23,043 nucleotides of DNA from an uncultured Flavobacterium sp. (lineage in GTDB: Bacteria; Bacteroidota; Bacteroidia; Flavobacteriales; Flavobacteriaceae), in the NCBI RefSeq assembly GCF_943913405.1, contig NZ_CALTYA010000048.1, positions 1 to 23,043 of the forward strand, written 5' to 3'. Position numbers and translations under genes: made by a program. This document shows, in pieces, positions 8,843 to 16,770 of this stretch (positions are counted from its first letter, which is position 1; each line of letters opens with the position of its first letter). The notes under the pieces were generated by a model. The model saw nothing but the letters and a program-made list of their open reading frames with translations. It was not told where the DNA came from and made no database searches.

Positions 8843-10033
8843 TTATTTCAAGCTATCTATATTCACTATTTCGTTTGCGTCAGCTTTATAATCTACTCCT
8901 TGAACATCAAAACCGAACAAATTGTAAAAATCTTTTCTGTATCCTTCAAGATCTCCCAATTCTGCTAGATTTTCAGTTGTAGCTAATGGCCACAATGCTG
9001 CTACTTTTGCTTGGATATCGTCACGCATTTCCCAATCATCGATTCTGATTCTTCCCTTTTCATCCAGTTCAATTGGTTTTCCTGTATACAATCTATCTTG
9101 ATATAATCTCTGAATTTGTTCAATTGTTCCTTCATGAACGCCTTCTTCTTTCATGATTTTATATAGCAAAGAAATATACAATGGAATTACAGGAATCGCA
9201 GAACTCGCCTGTGTAACTAAAGCTTTATTTACAGAGACATAAGCTTTTCCATCAATATCTTTCAAGGTGTCTGTAATTGAAAAAGCGGTCGCTTCTAAAT
9301 GGTCTTTCGCTCTTCCGATGGTTCCTTTTCTATAAACTGCTTCTGTCAAAGAAGGCCCGATGTAAGAATAAGCAACAGTCACAGCGCCTGGAGCCAAAAG
9401 ATTTTCAGCTTTCAAAGCATCAATCCACATTGCCCAGTCTTCACCGCCCATAACGGCAACAGTATTTTCAATATCGTCTTCTTTGCTAGGCTCAATTGAA
9501 ATTTCGGAAACTTTTCCTGTATGAAAATCAACGGTTTTATTCGTAAAAGTTGTCCCGATTGGTTTCAAAACAGAACGGTGCGTAACTCCTGTATTAGGAT
9601 TTGTACGAACAGGAGAAGCCAAACTATATATAATCAAATCAACTTGGCCCAAATCAGCTTTGATCAAGTCTAAAGTTTCTCTTTTAATTTCATTTGAAAA
9701 TGCATCGCCGTTGATGCTCTTTGCATACAATCCTGCTTTGTGCGCTTCGGTTTCAAAGGCAGCAGAATTATACCAACCCGGAGAAGCGGTTTTTCCTTCA
9801 ACTGGCGGTTTTTCAAAGAAAACTCCAATAGTTGCAGCATCAGATCCAAAAGCACTTGTGATTCTTGAAGACAATCCGAAACCAGTAGAAGCACCGATTA
9901 CCAAGACTTTTTTTGCGCCTTCAATTTTTCCTTTAGACTTTACATATTCGATCTGATTTTTAACATTCTGCGCTGCTCCTTCCGGATGTGCAGTCAAGCA
10001 GATAAATCCTCTCATTCTAGGTTCTATAATCAT
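8843..10033 (-). CDS. fabV: Trans-2-enoyl-ACP/CoA reductase, FabV type (NADH)
   Basis: This enzyme reduces the trans-2 double bond of enoyl-ACP (or enoyl-CoA) with NADH, the last step of the fatty acid elongation cycle, in the cytoplasm. At 396 residues it has the usual FabV length, much longer than FabI. Visible features are the family N-terminus (IIEPRMRGFICLTAHPEGA), the dinucleotide-binding GASTGFGLSSR at 47-57, and the FabV-specific active-site pair Y-x8-K at Y234 and K243 (YRKGTIGRAK). The C-terminal part has the conserved RIRIDDWEMRDDIQ segment. It appears monocistronic: a full-consensus promoter lies immediately upstream and a strong terminator downstream. FabV is typically much less sensitive to triclosan than FabI. 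Confidence 0.95.
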   Translation of the reverse strand: MIIEPRMRGFICLTAHPEGAAQNVKNQIEYVKSKGKIEGAKKVLVIGASTGFGLSSRITSAFGSDAATIGVFFEKPPVEGKTASPGWYNSAAFETEAHKAGLYAKSINGDAFSNEIKRETLDLIKADLGQVDLIIYSLASPVRTNPNTGVTHRSVLKPIGTTFTNKTVDFHTGKVSEISIEPSKEDDIENTVAVMGGEDWAMWIDALKAENLLAPGAVTVAYSYIGPSLTEAVYRKGTIGRAKDHLEATAFSITDTLKDIDGKAYVSVNKALVTQASSAIPVIPLYISLLYKIMKEEGVHEGTIEQIQRLYQDRLYTGKPIELDEKGRIRIDDWEMRDDIQAKVAALWPLATTENLAELGDLEGYRKDFYNLFGFDVQGVDYKADANEIVNIDSLK

Positions 10034-10088
10034 AAATTTGGTTGTTTTTGCTGTATGCGGAAATCAATATTTTTTCTAATTCAACATA

Positions 10089-10118
10089 CAAATATACTTT
10101 GATTTTTTAGTTCAGCAA
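10089..10118 (-). promoter_or_regulatory. Promoter of fabV (TTG-N19-TATATTTG)
   Basis: On the minus strand TTG (complement of 10116-10118) is followed after 19 bases by TATATTTG (complement of 10089-10096), matching the Flavobacterium/Bacteroides sigma-A consensus exactly. The -33 element lies inside the last codons of recN. Transcription should start near 10083, giving a leader of about 50 bases. Confidence 0.7.
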
Positions 10119-11759
10119 GGCTTTTGCATGATTTATGGCGGAATCAGAAATGTCTTTTCCAGAAAGCATCTGGGCAATTTCGATGATTCGCTCGTCGACA
10201 GAAAGCAGTTTTAATTCTGAATTTGTAAATTCTCCAACTGTAGATTTGAAAACCTTGAAATGCGCTTTTCCTTTCGCTGCAATTTGTGGCAGATGCGTAA
10301 TGGCAAAAACCTGCATCGTTTGACTCATTTCTTTCATGATCTCGCCCATTTTATCAGCAATTTCTCCGGAAACTCCAGTATCAATTTCATCAAAAATAAT
10401 TGTCGGAAGTTTTTGATATTGAGACAATATCGATTTTACGGCAAGCATAATCCGAGACATTTCTCCTCCGGAAGCCGTTTTTTTCAAAAGTCCGAAATCT
10501 GAACCTTTATTCGCTGCAAAAAGAAAATCTAAATCATCTTTTCCATTATTGTGATAGGTTTCAGATGGCTTGACTTCTATTTTAAAACGAACATTCGGCA
10601 TGCCCAAAAGATCTAAAATAGAAACTAATTTTTGAACTAATATTGGAATGGCCTCACTCCTATTTTCACGGATTGATAAAGCAAATTTGTCTAATTCTGT
10701 TTCACTAGAAATAATTTCCGCTTCAATATTCTCTATTTCGTTTTGCAAGCTGTCTACAGAAACTACCTTATTATCCAGATCTTCCTGAATCACAAGAAGT
10801 TCGTCGATAGTAGAAGCTTGGTGTTTTTTCTGCAAATTATAAATCAACTGGAGCTTTTGATTTGCCAATTCCAGCTGTTCTGGATCATTCGTCAAACCTT
10901 CGCCAATTTGGTTCATTTCAGAAACAATATCGTCAAATTCAATTGCAACACTATTTATTCTTTCCAGCAAAGCATTGTATTCTGGAGAAAAACCAGCAAT
11001 TTTTTGTAGCGAAGCTTTAATTTCTTTCAAATTATTCAAGACTCCAAATTGTTCTTCTTCAGAAACTGAAAGCGATTTATTCAGATTCTCTTTGATGAAT
11101 TCGACGTTGTTTAATTGTTCATAGATTGCTTCTAATTCTTCCTGTTCGCCCGATTTTAATTTGGCGGAAAGCAATTCTTCAAGCAAAAATGAATTGTAAT
11201 CTTGTTCTTTTGAAGCTTCAGCTAATTTCGATTTTAATCTGGATAAATTAGTTTTCAGGCTTTTATGATTTTTCAAAACCAAAGCATATTCCGAAAGCAA
11301 CTTTTGGTTGTTTCCAATAGAATCGATAATATCAAATTGGAAATTTTCTTCGGATAATTCTTGAGTTTGGTGTTGCGAATGAATGTCAATCAAAAACTGT
11401 CCTAATTCTTGAAGTTCTTGAAGATTTACCGGACTGTCGTTCACAAAAGCGCGCGATTTCCCGGAAGGAAGAATTTCTCTTCGTATTATAGTCTCATTTT
11501 CATAATCCAAATCATTAGATTCAAAAAAAGATTGGAGTCCGTAGCGCGAGATTTCGAATTGCGCTTCGATGACGCATTTATCTTCTTTATTTTTGAGAGA
11601 GCTCAAGTCGGCTCTTTTACCAAGAACCAGACCTAAAGCACCGAGAAGGATTGATTTTCCTGCTCCGGTTTCTCCAGTTATGATCGAAAAATTTTCTGAG
11701 AAATCTATTTGCAGTTTCTCGATAAGTGCGAAATTTTTTATGGATAGCGATGTAAGCAA
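10107..11759 (-). CDS. recN: DNA repair protein RecN
   Basis: An SMC-like ATPase acting early in double-strand break repair by holding broken DNA together; cytoplasmic. At 550 residues it has the normal family length. The N-terminus MLTSLSIKNFALIEKLQIDF is typical. Walker A is GETGAGKS at 29-36. A long coiled-coil region runs roughly from 150 to 360. The C-terminal ATPase half has the ABC signature TASGGEMSR at about 426-434, Walker B with catalytic glutamate (TIIFDEIDTGVSG, about 452-464) and the AITHLPQIA switch. It is the last gene of the bamD-rpoZ-coaBC-porD series. I found no hairpin terminator after it; its 3' end overlaps the fabV promoter. Confidence 0.96.
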   Translation of the reverse strand: MLTSLSIKNFALIEKLQIDFSENFSIITGETGAGKSILLGALGLVLGKRADLSSLKNKEDKCVIEAQFEISRYGLQSFFESNDLDYENETIIRREILPSGKSRAFVNDSPVNLQELQELGQFLIDIHSQHQTQELSEENFQFDIIDSIGNNQKLLSEYALVLKNHKSLKTNLSRLKSKLAEASKEQDYNSFLLEELLSAKLKSGEQEELEAIYEQLNNVEFIKENLNKSLSVSEEEQFGVLNNLKEIKASLQKIAGFSPEYNALLERINSVAIEFDDIVSEMNQIGEGLTNDPEQLELANQKLQLIYNLQKKHQASTIDELLVIQEDLDNKVVSVDSLQNEIENIEAEIISSETELDKFALSIRENRSEAIPILVQKLVSILDLLGMPNVRFKIEVKPSETYHNNGKDDLDFLFAANKGSDFGLLKKTASGGEMSRIMLAVKSILSQYQKLPTIIFDEIDTGVSGEIADKMGEIMKEMSQTMQVFAITHLPQIAAKGKAHFKVFKSTVGEFTNSELKLLSVDERIIEIAQMLSGKDISDSAINHAKALLN

Positions 11760-11797
11760 TGTCTTAAATTTTAGAAATGAACTGTAATTCTATCACC

Positions 11798-11948
11798 GAA
11801 GCCCTAGCCCAGATTGTAGCGGAAAGCCCGGAATTAAAAAATTTTATGTTTCTTTTTTTAGAAAAGCGACCAGCGGAAGCTCTTTCTAAAAATTTAGAAA
11901 CATTAATTTTTTAATGAGGACTTGCAGCGGAAAGCTGGATAAAGCTTC
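11798..11948 (+). ncRNA. Candidate structured RNA between porD and recN (strand uncertain)
   Basis: A roughly 150-base GC-richer element in the porD-recN gap, bounded by GAAGC (11798-11802) and its complement GCTTC (11944-11948). It contains the motif AGCGGAA(A)GC three times (near 11818, 11871 and 11935); at least two copies can fold as mini-hairpins with a GGAA or GGAAA loop (AGC-GGAA-GCT, CAGC-GGAAA-GCTG). A long imperfect hairpin pairs GTTTCT...TAGAAAAGC (11848-11867) with GCTCTTTCTAAAAATTTAGAAAC (about 11878-11901), and the middle motif caps it. GNRA-like loops appear only when read on the plus strand. The pattern recalls conserved intergenic RNAs of Flavobacteria such as the Flavo-1 motif, but I match it from memory only. 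I find no promoter or U-tract on either strand. Confidence 0.45.
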
Positions 11949-11956
11949 AAAAAAAA

Positions 11957-12844
11957 TTAAAATCGTATGTTAGACCATTTTGAAGAATTCAATGGCGAAA
12001 TTTTATTCAGGTTTTCAACCAAATCAGCTATCGTAATCGACGGGCCTCCAGAAAAAACAGAAACCAATTCGTCAGATTTCGCATCAAAGAAAACTCTTGT
12101 CAGCAAAGCATTCGGACGAATATTGTAAATTTCTGATAATGTTTTTACTGAATTTTTAATGTTTTCTTTAGCCTCTTTTGGATTGTCGCTCATCAAATCC
12201 ATGCCTTTTGAGTGGTATTCGTAAAGTGCATTTCGGTAAGGTTCAAACGTATTTGATCTCATATCGGTAATCAAGAAATATCTCGATTGGTTTCCATCGC
12301 CTTGATTCCAGCCTTTTTGACCGCTTTGTTGCGCCAAAACAGCGACGTTTTGCGCCAATTCATAGTAAGGATCTCCTCCTTTTGGAGAAAAAGTATCCGC
12401 ATCCATTCCCATGATCATGTAGCTGTAAAAAGCGATCACAGAAACTAGGTTTGAATCGTAGCTATTTGGATTAAAAATCAAATTTTCAAATTCTACATAT
12501 CTGAATCCGAAGTCTTTATCATTAAAATTAAAAACTGGCGAAGAATAAGAAGAATTGAAAATAGGTCTCGAAGACTGCACTTGGATTGAAGCTGCAAACT
12601 GGTCAGCGCCATATCCAGAAACGTTGATAAACATCGTGCATTCGATTCTTTCATTTTCTTTAAAAGTCTGGTTTGTCCATTTTGTTTTGTTTACAAAATC
12701 GGTCAAAGAACGCTCTAAAGTCTTGAAAATCTGAGTATTTGTATTAGTAATTCTGTCGAAATTTATTTTTACGGAACAGTTCAGTTCTTGCGCCTGAAGC
12801 GAACCAGCAATCATAACAAGGAATAGAAATAATATCTTACGCAT
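11957..12844 (-). CDS. porD: Type IX secretion accessory protein PorD (DUF4835 family)
   Basis: A 295-residue protein with a signal peptide (MRKILFLFLVMIAGSLQAQ, cleaved after about residue 19), likely periplasmic or at the outer membrane. The sequence (NCSVKINFDRITNTNTQIFKTLERSLTDFVNKTKW and later SYDSNLVSVIAFYSYMIMGMD) is that of the DUF4835 family. That family is annotated as PorD because of its link with type IX secretion and gliding in Bacteroidota; its molecular job is not known. Its start overlaps the end of coaBC by 8 bases (ATGCGTAA), indicating translational coupling. The two T9SS cargo proteins elsewhere in the window fit its presence. The family call is firm; the function name is less so. 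Confidence 0.85.
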   Translation of the reverse strand: MRKILFLFLVMIAGSLQAQELNCSVKINFDRITNTNTQIFKTLERSLTDFVNKTKWTNQTFKENERIECTMFINVSGYGADQFAASIQVQSSRPIFNSSYSSPVFNFNDKDFGFRYVEFENLIFNPNSYDSNLVSVIAFYSYMIMGMDADTFSPKGGDPYYELAQNVAVLAQQSGQKGWNQGDGNQSRYFLITDMRSNTFEPYRNALYEYHSKGMDLMSDNPKEAKENIKNSVKTLSEIYNIRPNALLTRVFFDAKSDELVSVFSGGPSITIADLVENLNKISPLNSSKWSNIRF

Positions 12845-14048
12845 AAAAATGTTTTATTACTTTATTTAAAATATCTTCTGCAACAGCTTCTTTAGATTTC
12901 AATTCCATCGGCTCGATCGTAAAATCTTTGTCGATAAAAGTGATTTTATTCGTCGGTTTTCCAAAACCAGCGCCTTCATCCTGAAGCGAATTGAGAACTA
13001 TCAAATCTAGGTTTTTTTTCTGGATTTTCAGCTTTGCATTTTCAATTTCATTTTCAGTCTCTAAAGCAAATCCGATTAAAAACTGATTTTTCTTGATTTT
13101 TCCAAGAGAAGCCAAAATATCCTGTGTCTTTTCAAGCTCGATATTTAAGTAGCTCTCCGTTTTTTTAATCTTTTGCGCTGCTGGAAATTTAGGTCGATAA
13201 TCTGCCACGGCCGCTGCTGAAATTGCAACATTCACTTCGTTAAAAAACTGATGGCAAGCATCATACATTTCTTGTGCAGAAGTTACCGAAACCAATTTTA
13301 TATTAGAATTTTCAAGTTTCAAATGTGTCGGACCAGAAATCAAAATGACTTCGGCTCCTAAATCTGAGGCTTGTTTTGCAATGTCGAAACCCATTTTTCC
13401 CGAAGAATGATTTCCTATAAAACGCACAGGATCTATTGCTTCGTATGTCGGGCCGGCTGTAATTAAGATTTTTTTTCCTTTTAAGGGAAGTTTGCTTTCT
13501 AAATCAGCTTCAATAAAAGCGATAATATTTTCAGGTTCTGCCATTCGTCCTTCGCCCGAAAGTCCGCTAGCGAGTTCACCAGATTCGGCAGGAATCATGA
13601 TATTCCCGAATTCCTTTAAAAGCTTGAAACTGTTGATTGTTGAAGGATGTTTGTACATATCCAAATCCATCGCTGGCGCAAAATAAACCGGACATTTGGC
13701 CGATAAATAAGTAGCAATCAAAAGATTATCTACAGCACCATTTGACATTTTTGACAATGTGCTGGCGGTTGCTGGCGCAACTAGCATCAAATCTGCCCAA
13801 AGACCGATTTCAACGTGATTGTTCCAAACAGCGTTTTCGTCATCATCATTGTAAAATGTAGAATGTACAGGATTTTTAGAAAGCGTAGAAAGCGTGAGCG
13901 GCGTCACAAAATCCTTAGAAGCAGGCGTCATGACCACTTGGACATCGGCGCCTGCTTTTATGAAAAGTCTTACTAATGAGGCTGTTTTATATGCGGCAAT
14001 CCCACCGGAAACTCCCAGCACTATTTTTTTACCACTTAAAACAGACAT
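12837..14048 (-). CDS. coaBC: Bifunctional phosphopantothenoylcysteine decarboxylase / phosphopantothenate-cysteine ligase
   Basis: A cytoplasmic flavoenzyme that makes two consecutive steps of CoA synthesis: CoaB joins phosphopantothenate to cysteine using CTP, and CoaC decarboxylates the product. At 403 residues it has normal length. The CoaC half has the FMN-binding GVSGGIAAYK at 12-21, catalytic His78 in NNHVEIGLWAD, and the clamp PAMDLDMY at about 126-132. The CoaB half begins near 190 with ITAGPTYEAIDPVRFIGN and includes SSGKMG, AAAVADYRP and KKTESYLNIELEKT. Two positions differ from the E. coli enzyme: PAMN reads PAMD (D128), and the usual cysteine in the ACGxxGxGR flap is Ser161 (LASGLSGEGRM). 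It lies 5 bases after rpoZ and overlaps porD by 8 bases. Confidence 0.96.
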   Translation of the reverse strand: MSVLSGKKIVLGVSGGIAAYKTASLVRLFIKAGADVQVVMTPASKDFVTPLTLSTLSKNPVHSTFYNDDDENAVWNNHVEIGLWADLMLVAPATASTLSKMSNGAVDNLLIATYLSAKCPVYFAPAMDLDMYKHPSTINSFKLLKEFGNIMIPAESGELASGLSGEGRMAEPENIIAFIEADLESKLPLKGKKILITAGPTYEAIDPVRFIGNHSSGKMGFDIAKQASDLGAEVILISGPTHLKLENSNIKLVSVTSAQEMYDACHQFFNEVNVAISAAAVADYRPKFPAAQKIKKTESYLNIELEKTQDILASLGKIKKNQFLIGFALETENEIENAKLKIQKKNLDLIVLNSLQDEGAGFGKPTNKITFIDKDFTIEPMELKSKEAVAEDILNKVIKHFYA

Positions 14049-14053
14049 AGCAA

Positions 14054-14371
14054 TTATTTAGTTGTATCTCTGTGGTAGATTTTGTCTTCTAACCATTCTT
14101 GAACTGCTAAAGCATGTGGCTTTGGCAATTTTTCGTAGAATTTTGAAACTTCGATTTGTTCTTTGTTTTCAAAAATTTCTTCTAAGCTGTCGTTATAGGT
14201 AGCAAATTCTTCTAATTTCTCTGTCAATTCTTTTTTGATTTCAGAGTTAATTTGATTTGCTCTTTTAGCCATAATAGTTATCGCTTCATACACATTACCT
14301 GTCGGTTCCTCAATCACACTTTTATTGTAAGTAATTGTGTTTACTGGAGCAGTCGTCTTTTTTAAATCCAT
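14054..14371 (-). CDS. rpoZ: RNA polymerase subunit omega (Bacteroidota type)
   Basis: A 105-residue Rpb6/omega-family subunit that helps beta-prime fold and join core RNA polymerase. The Bacteroidota form is recognised by a T/N-rich N-terminal tail, the central NVYEAITIMAKRANQINSEIKKEL helix (about 26-49) and an acidic C-terminal half. It sits 9 bases after bamD and 5 bases before coaBC. A neighbouring coaBC is also seen for omega genes in many other bacteria, which supports the call. Confidence 0.9.
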   Translation of the reverse strand: MDLKKTTAPVNTITYNKSVIEEPTGNVYEAITIMAKRANQINSEIKKELTEKLEEFATYNDSLEEIFENKEQIEVSKFYEKLPKPHALAVQEWLEDKIYHRDTTK

Positions 14372-14380
14372 GACTTATAA

Positions 14381-15187
14381 TTAATTAGAAAATTGTTGTA
14401 ATTCTTTATCGATTGAAGCTAACTTTTTGTCAGCATCTTCTTTGTATTCTGATGAAGCATTAAATTTCACAAAAGAAGTATAAGCTGTTTTTGCGAAATT
14501 CAAACGTTCCTGTTTTTTAGCCTGCACACTATTGATTGCTAGTAAATAAGCAGAATCAAAACGGTAATACAATGCTTTTTCTTTAAATGGAGTTCCAGGA
14601 TAATCTGCGATAAAATTATCAAAAGCCTTAATTGCAGCGCCATAATCACGGCTCCACTCTCCAATTGTATGGTATTGTTTTGCAATTTCAAATGCTTTTT
14701 TCTCCAATTTCTCTCTCAGTTCTTTTACGATAACATTCGCTTGCGGCAAATATTGAGAATCTGGATAATTATTGATAAAAGCTTGCAATTTATCAATCGC
14801 TTTGTTGGTATCAACTTGATCTAAAGAATATCTAGGCGATAATTTTGAATAGCTTTCTGCCGCCAAATATGCTGCTTCTTCTGCTTTTTCACTTCTTGGG
14901 TAACTTGACGTAAAACTATCGAATTGGTATCCTGCCAAATAATGCTGTTTTGTCTTATAATACGACTGAGCAAACATATAAAACATTTTTTCTGCCTGAG
15001 GTTTTCCTCTGTAAGAAGGCGCTATCTGTTCAAAAAGACGAATCGCTTTTGTATATTTTCCAGCGTCATACATCTTTGTGGCAACATCATACTTTACGGC
15101 AACATCTTCAGATTTTAGAGCTTTTTGGTAAGAACTGCAAGACCCAAGCGTGACTGCAATTAAAAGTATGTAAAATATTTTATTCAT
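14381..15187 (-). CDS. bamD: Outer membrane protein assembly factor BamD
   Basis: A 268-residue lipoprotein component of the BAM complex, which folds beta-barrel proteins into the outer membrane. The signal peptide ends in the lipobox LGSC with the lipidated Cys at 17. The rest consists of helical TPR-type repeats (for example AGKYTKAIRLFEQIAPSYRGKPQAEKMFYMFAQSYY, and KAFDNFIADYPGTPFKEKALYYRFDSAYLLA), as in BamD/YfiO. It is the first gene of the bamD-rpoZ-coaBC-porD cluster, with a promoter-like TAAATTTG element upstream. Confidence 0.93.
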   Translation of the reverse strand: MNKIFYILLIAVTLGSCSSYQKALKSEDVAVKYDVATKMYDAGKYTKAIRLFEQIAPSYRGKPQAEKMFYMFAQSYYKTKQHYLAGYQFDSFTSSYPRSEKAEEAAYLAAESYSKLSPRYSLDQVDTNKAIDKLQAFINNYPDSQYLPQANVIVKELREKLEKKAFEIAKQYHTIGEWSRDYGAAIKAFDNFIADYPGTPFKEKALYYRFDSAYLLAINSVQAKKQERLNFAKTAYTSFVKFNASSEYKEDADKKLASIDKELQQFSN

Positions 15188-15241
15188 TTTTCAAGATAGT
15201 ATTACTGATTCTAAAGCATTAAGGCCTTTTAAAATCAACCG

Positions 15242-15249
15242 CAAATTTA
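15242..15249 (-). promoter_or_regulatory. Candidate promoter -7 element for the bamD operon
   Basis: The minus strand reads TAAATTTG, an exact TAnnTTTG match, 54 bases upstream of the bamD start. No clear TTG stands 17-19 bases further upstream, only a T-rich stretch. The start point would be near 15236. Confidence 0.5.
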
Positions 15250-15311
15250 GTTATTAATTATAGATTAAAAAAACATTTTTTCACAAGCCCGAAAAGCCTT
15301 GAAAATAAAAA

Positions 15312-15337
15312 AAAGATGCCACTGAAATGACACCTTT
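15312..15337 (-). terminator. Rho-independent terminator of the DUF6913-dapA-ferritin operon
   Basis: On the minus strand AAAGGTGTCA pairs with TGGCATCTTT (10 bp with two G-U pairs) around a short loop, followed by a run of U's. It lies 21 bases past the ferritin stop codon and before the bamD promoter. Confidence 0.85.
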
Positions 15338-15358
15338 TCAAACGAATAAATTCTGTAT

Positions 15359-15868
15359 TTATTTTGGAGCTGTAACTGGGCTCGCGAAATTTTTCATTTC
15401 ATTATCGAATAAGTACAATCCGCCTTTATCGTCACCGATAAGATTGATTTTATCTAAAATATATCTGGCGTTCGCTTCTTCCTCAATCTGCTCAGCCACA
15501 TACCATTGCAAGAAATTGTGCGTTGCATAATCTCTTTCGTCTAAAGCAATTCCGACTAAGTCATTGATACTTTCCGACACTTTAATTTCATGTTCCAAAA
15601 GCTGTTTGAACAAGACTTTATAGCTTGACAAATCCAAAACCGGCTCAACCGTTCCTGAAATTTTTGCCTGTCCGCCTCTTTGGTTGATGTATTTTACCAA
15701 TTTCAGCATGTGCAATCTTTCTTCTTCTGACTGCGCAAACATAAAAGTTGAAATCCCTTCAAAACCTTGAACTTCTGCCCAAGATGCCATGGCAAGATAT
15801 ACTTGAGACGAATCTCCTTCTACTTTTATTTGTTTGTTTAACGCGTCTTGTATAGTTTGAGATAACAT
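15359..15868 (-). CDS. ftnA: Non-haem ferritin (FtnA type)
   Basis: A 169-residue cytoplasmic iron-storage protein that oxidises Fe(II) and stores it as a mineral in a 24-subunit shell. The four-helix bundle keeps the ferroxidase ligands at the same numbers as E. coli FtnA: E17, E50, H53 (site A), E94 and E130 (site B), and E49, E126, E129 (site C), plus Y24 and Q127. There is no haem-ligand Met in the bacterioferritin position, so this is Ftn rather than Bfr. It starts 18 bases after the dapA stop and is followed by a strong terminator, so it is probably the last gene of the DUF6913-dapA operon. Confidence 0.95.
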   Translation of the reverse strand: MLSQTIQDALNKQIKVEGDSSQVYLAMASWAEVQGFEGISTFMFAQSEEERLHMLKLVKYINQRGGQAKISGTVEPVLDLSSYKVLFKQLLEHEIKVSESINDLVGIALDERDYATHNFLQWYVAEQIEEEANARYILDKINLIGDDKGGLYLFDNEMKNFASPVTAPK

Positions 15869-15886
15869 AATCTTTTATTTTAAAAA

Positions 15887-16768
15887 CTAATTTACTGTTT
15901 TCTTAACAAATTCATATAGCCTATTCGCTAAATCTTCGTTAACATTTACTAAAGGCAAACGTACTGTATTTTCCGACAATCCCAAAGATTTAAAGATTTC
16001 TTTAACACCGCCCGGATTTCCTTGCTCAAAAATCATGTCGATTGAATCTGCGATTTCATAGTGAATTTTATAAGCTTCGTCCACTTTTCTTTCCAAACCA
16101 AGTCTAACCATTTCAGAAAACTGCTTTGGAAAACCTTCTGCAATTACTGAAATTACTCCCGCTCCGCCAGCCAAAACCATCGGAAGCGTTACCATATCAT
16201 CACCAGAAATCACCAAGAAATCTTTAGGCTTTAACTGAATTAATTTCATAGCTTGAACAATATCGCCCGCAGCTTCTTTAATTGCTACAACATTTTCAAA
16301 ATCATTTGCCAAGCGAATTACGGTCGAAGGCAAAACATTGCTTCCGGTTCTTCCCGGAACGTTATACAAAATCACAGGAAGCGGTGAAGCTTCGGCAATC
16401 GCCTTAAAATGCTGGTAAATTCCTTCTTGCGTCGGCTTGTTATAATAAGGAGAAACCGAAAGAACTGCAGAAAATGCTGAAAAATCTCTAGTTTGCAGTT
16501 CTTCCACTACTTCAGCCGTATTGTTGCCGCCAACACCTAAAACCAATGGCAGTCTTCCATTATTGGTTTCGATAACCGTTTTGATTACCAATTCTTTTTC
16601 TTCCTTTTTTAATGTCGCAGGTTCTCCAGTCGTTCCTAAAACAACTAGATAATTGATGCCGTTGTCGATTTGATAATTGACAATTTTTTTCAAGGCCTCA
16701 ACATCCAGAGAAAAATCTTTTTTAAACGGTGTAACAAGCGCAACGCCTGTTCCTATAAGTGACTGCAT
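15887..16768 (-). CDS. dapA: 4-hydroxy-tetrahydrodipicolinate synthase
   Basis: Condenses pyruvate with aspartate semialdehyde, the first committed step to diaminopimelate and lysine, in the cytoplasm. At 293 residues it is a TIM-barrel aldolase of normal length. Visible key residues are GTTGEP at 45-50 (T46, T47), Y109 in SPYYNKPTQEG, Y135 and R140 in LYNVPGRTG, and the Schiff-base lysine K164 in VVAIKEAAGD. Related N-acetylneuraminate lyases share the fold, but GTTGEP with NVPGRT favours DapA. It is 2 bases after the DUF6913 gene. Confidence 0.95.
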   Translation of the reverse strand: MQSLIGTGVALVTPFKKDFSLDVEALKKIVNYQIDNGINYLVVLGTTGEPATLKKEEKELVIKTVIETNNGRLPLVLGVGGNNTAEVVEELQTRDFSAFSAVLSVSPYYNKPTQEGIYQHFKAIAEASPLPVILYNVPGRTGSNVLPSTVIRLANDFENVVAIKEAAGDIVQAMKLIQLKPKDFLVISGDDMVTLPMVLAGGAGVISVIAEGFPKQFSEMVRLGLERKVDEAYKIHYEIADSIDMIFEQGNPGGVKEIFKSLGLSENTVRLPLVNVNEDLANRLYEFVKKTVN

Positions 16769-16770
16769 AT

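Noticed and set aside
9660..9956. 98-codon plus-strand open frame opposite fabV
   Set aside because: It lies wholly opposite the conserved nucleotide-binding region of fabV and has no recognisable features of its own.
15359..15868. Bacterioferritin or Dps instead of ferritin
   Set aside because: The ferroxidase ligands fall at the FtnA positions, there is no haem-binding Met and the length fits ferritin rather than Dps.
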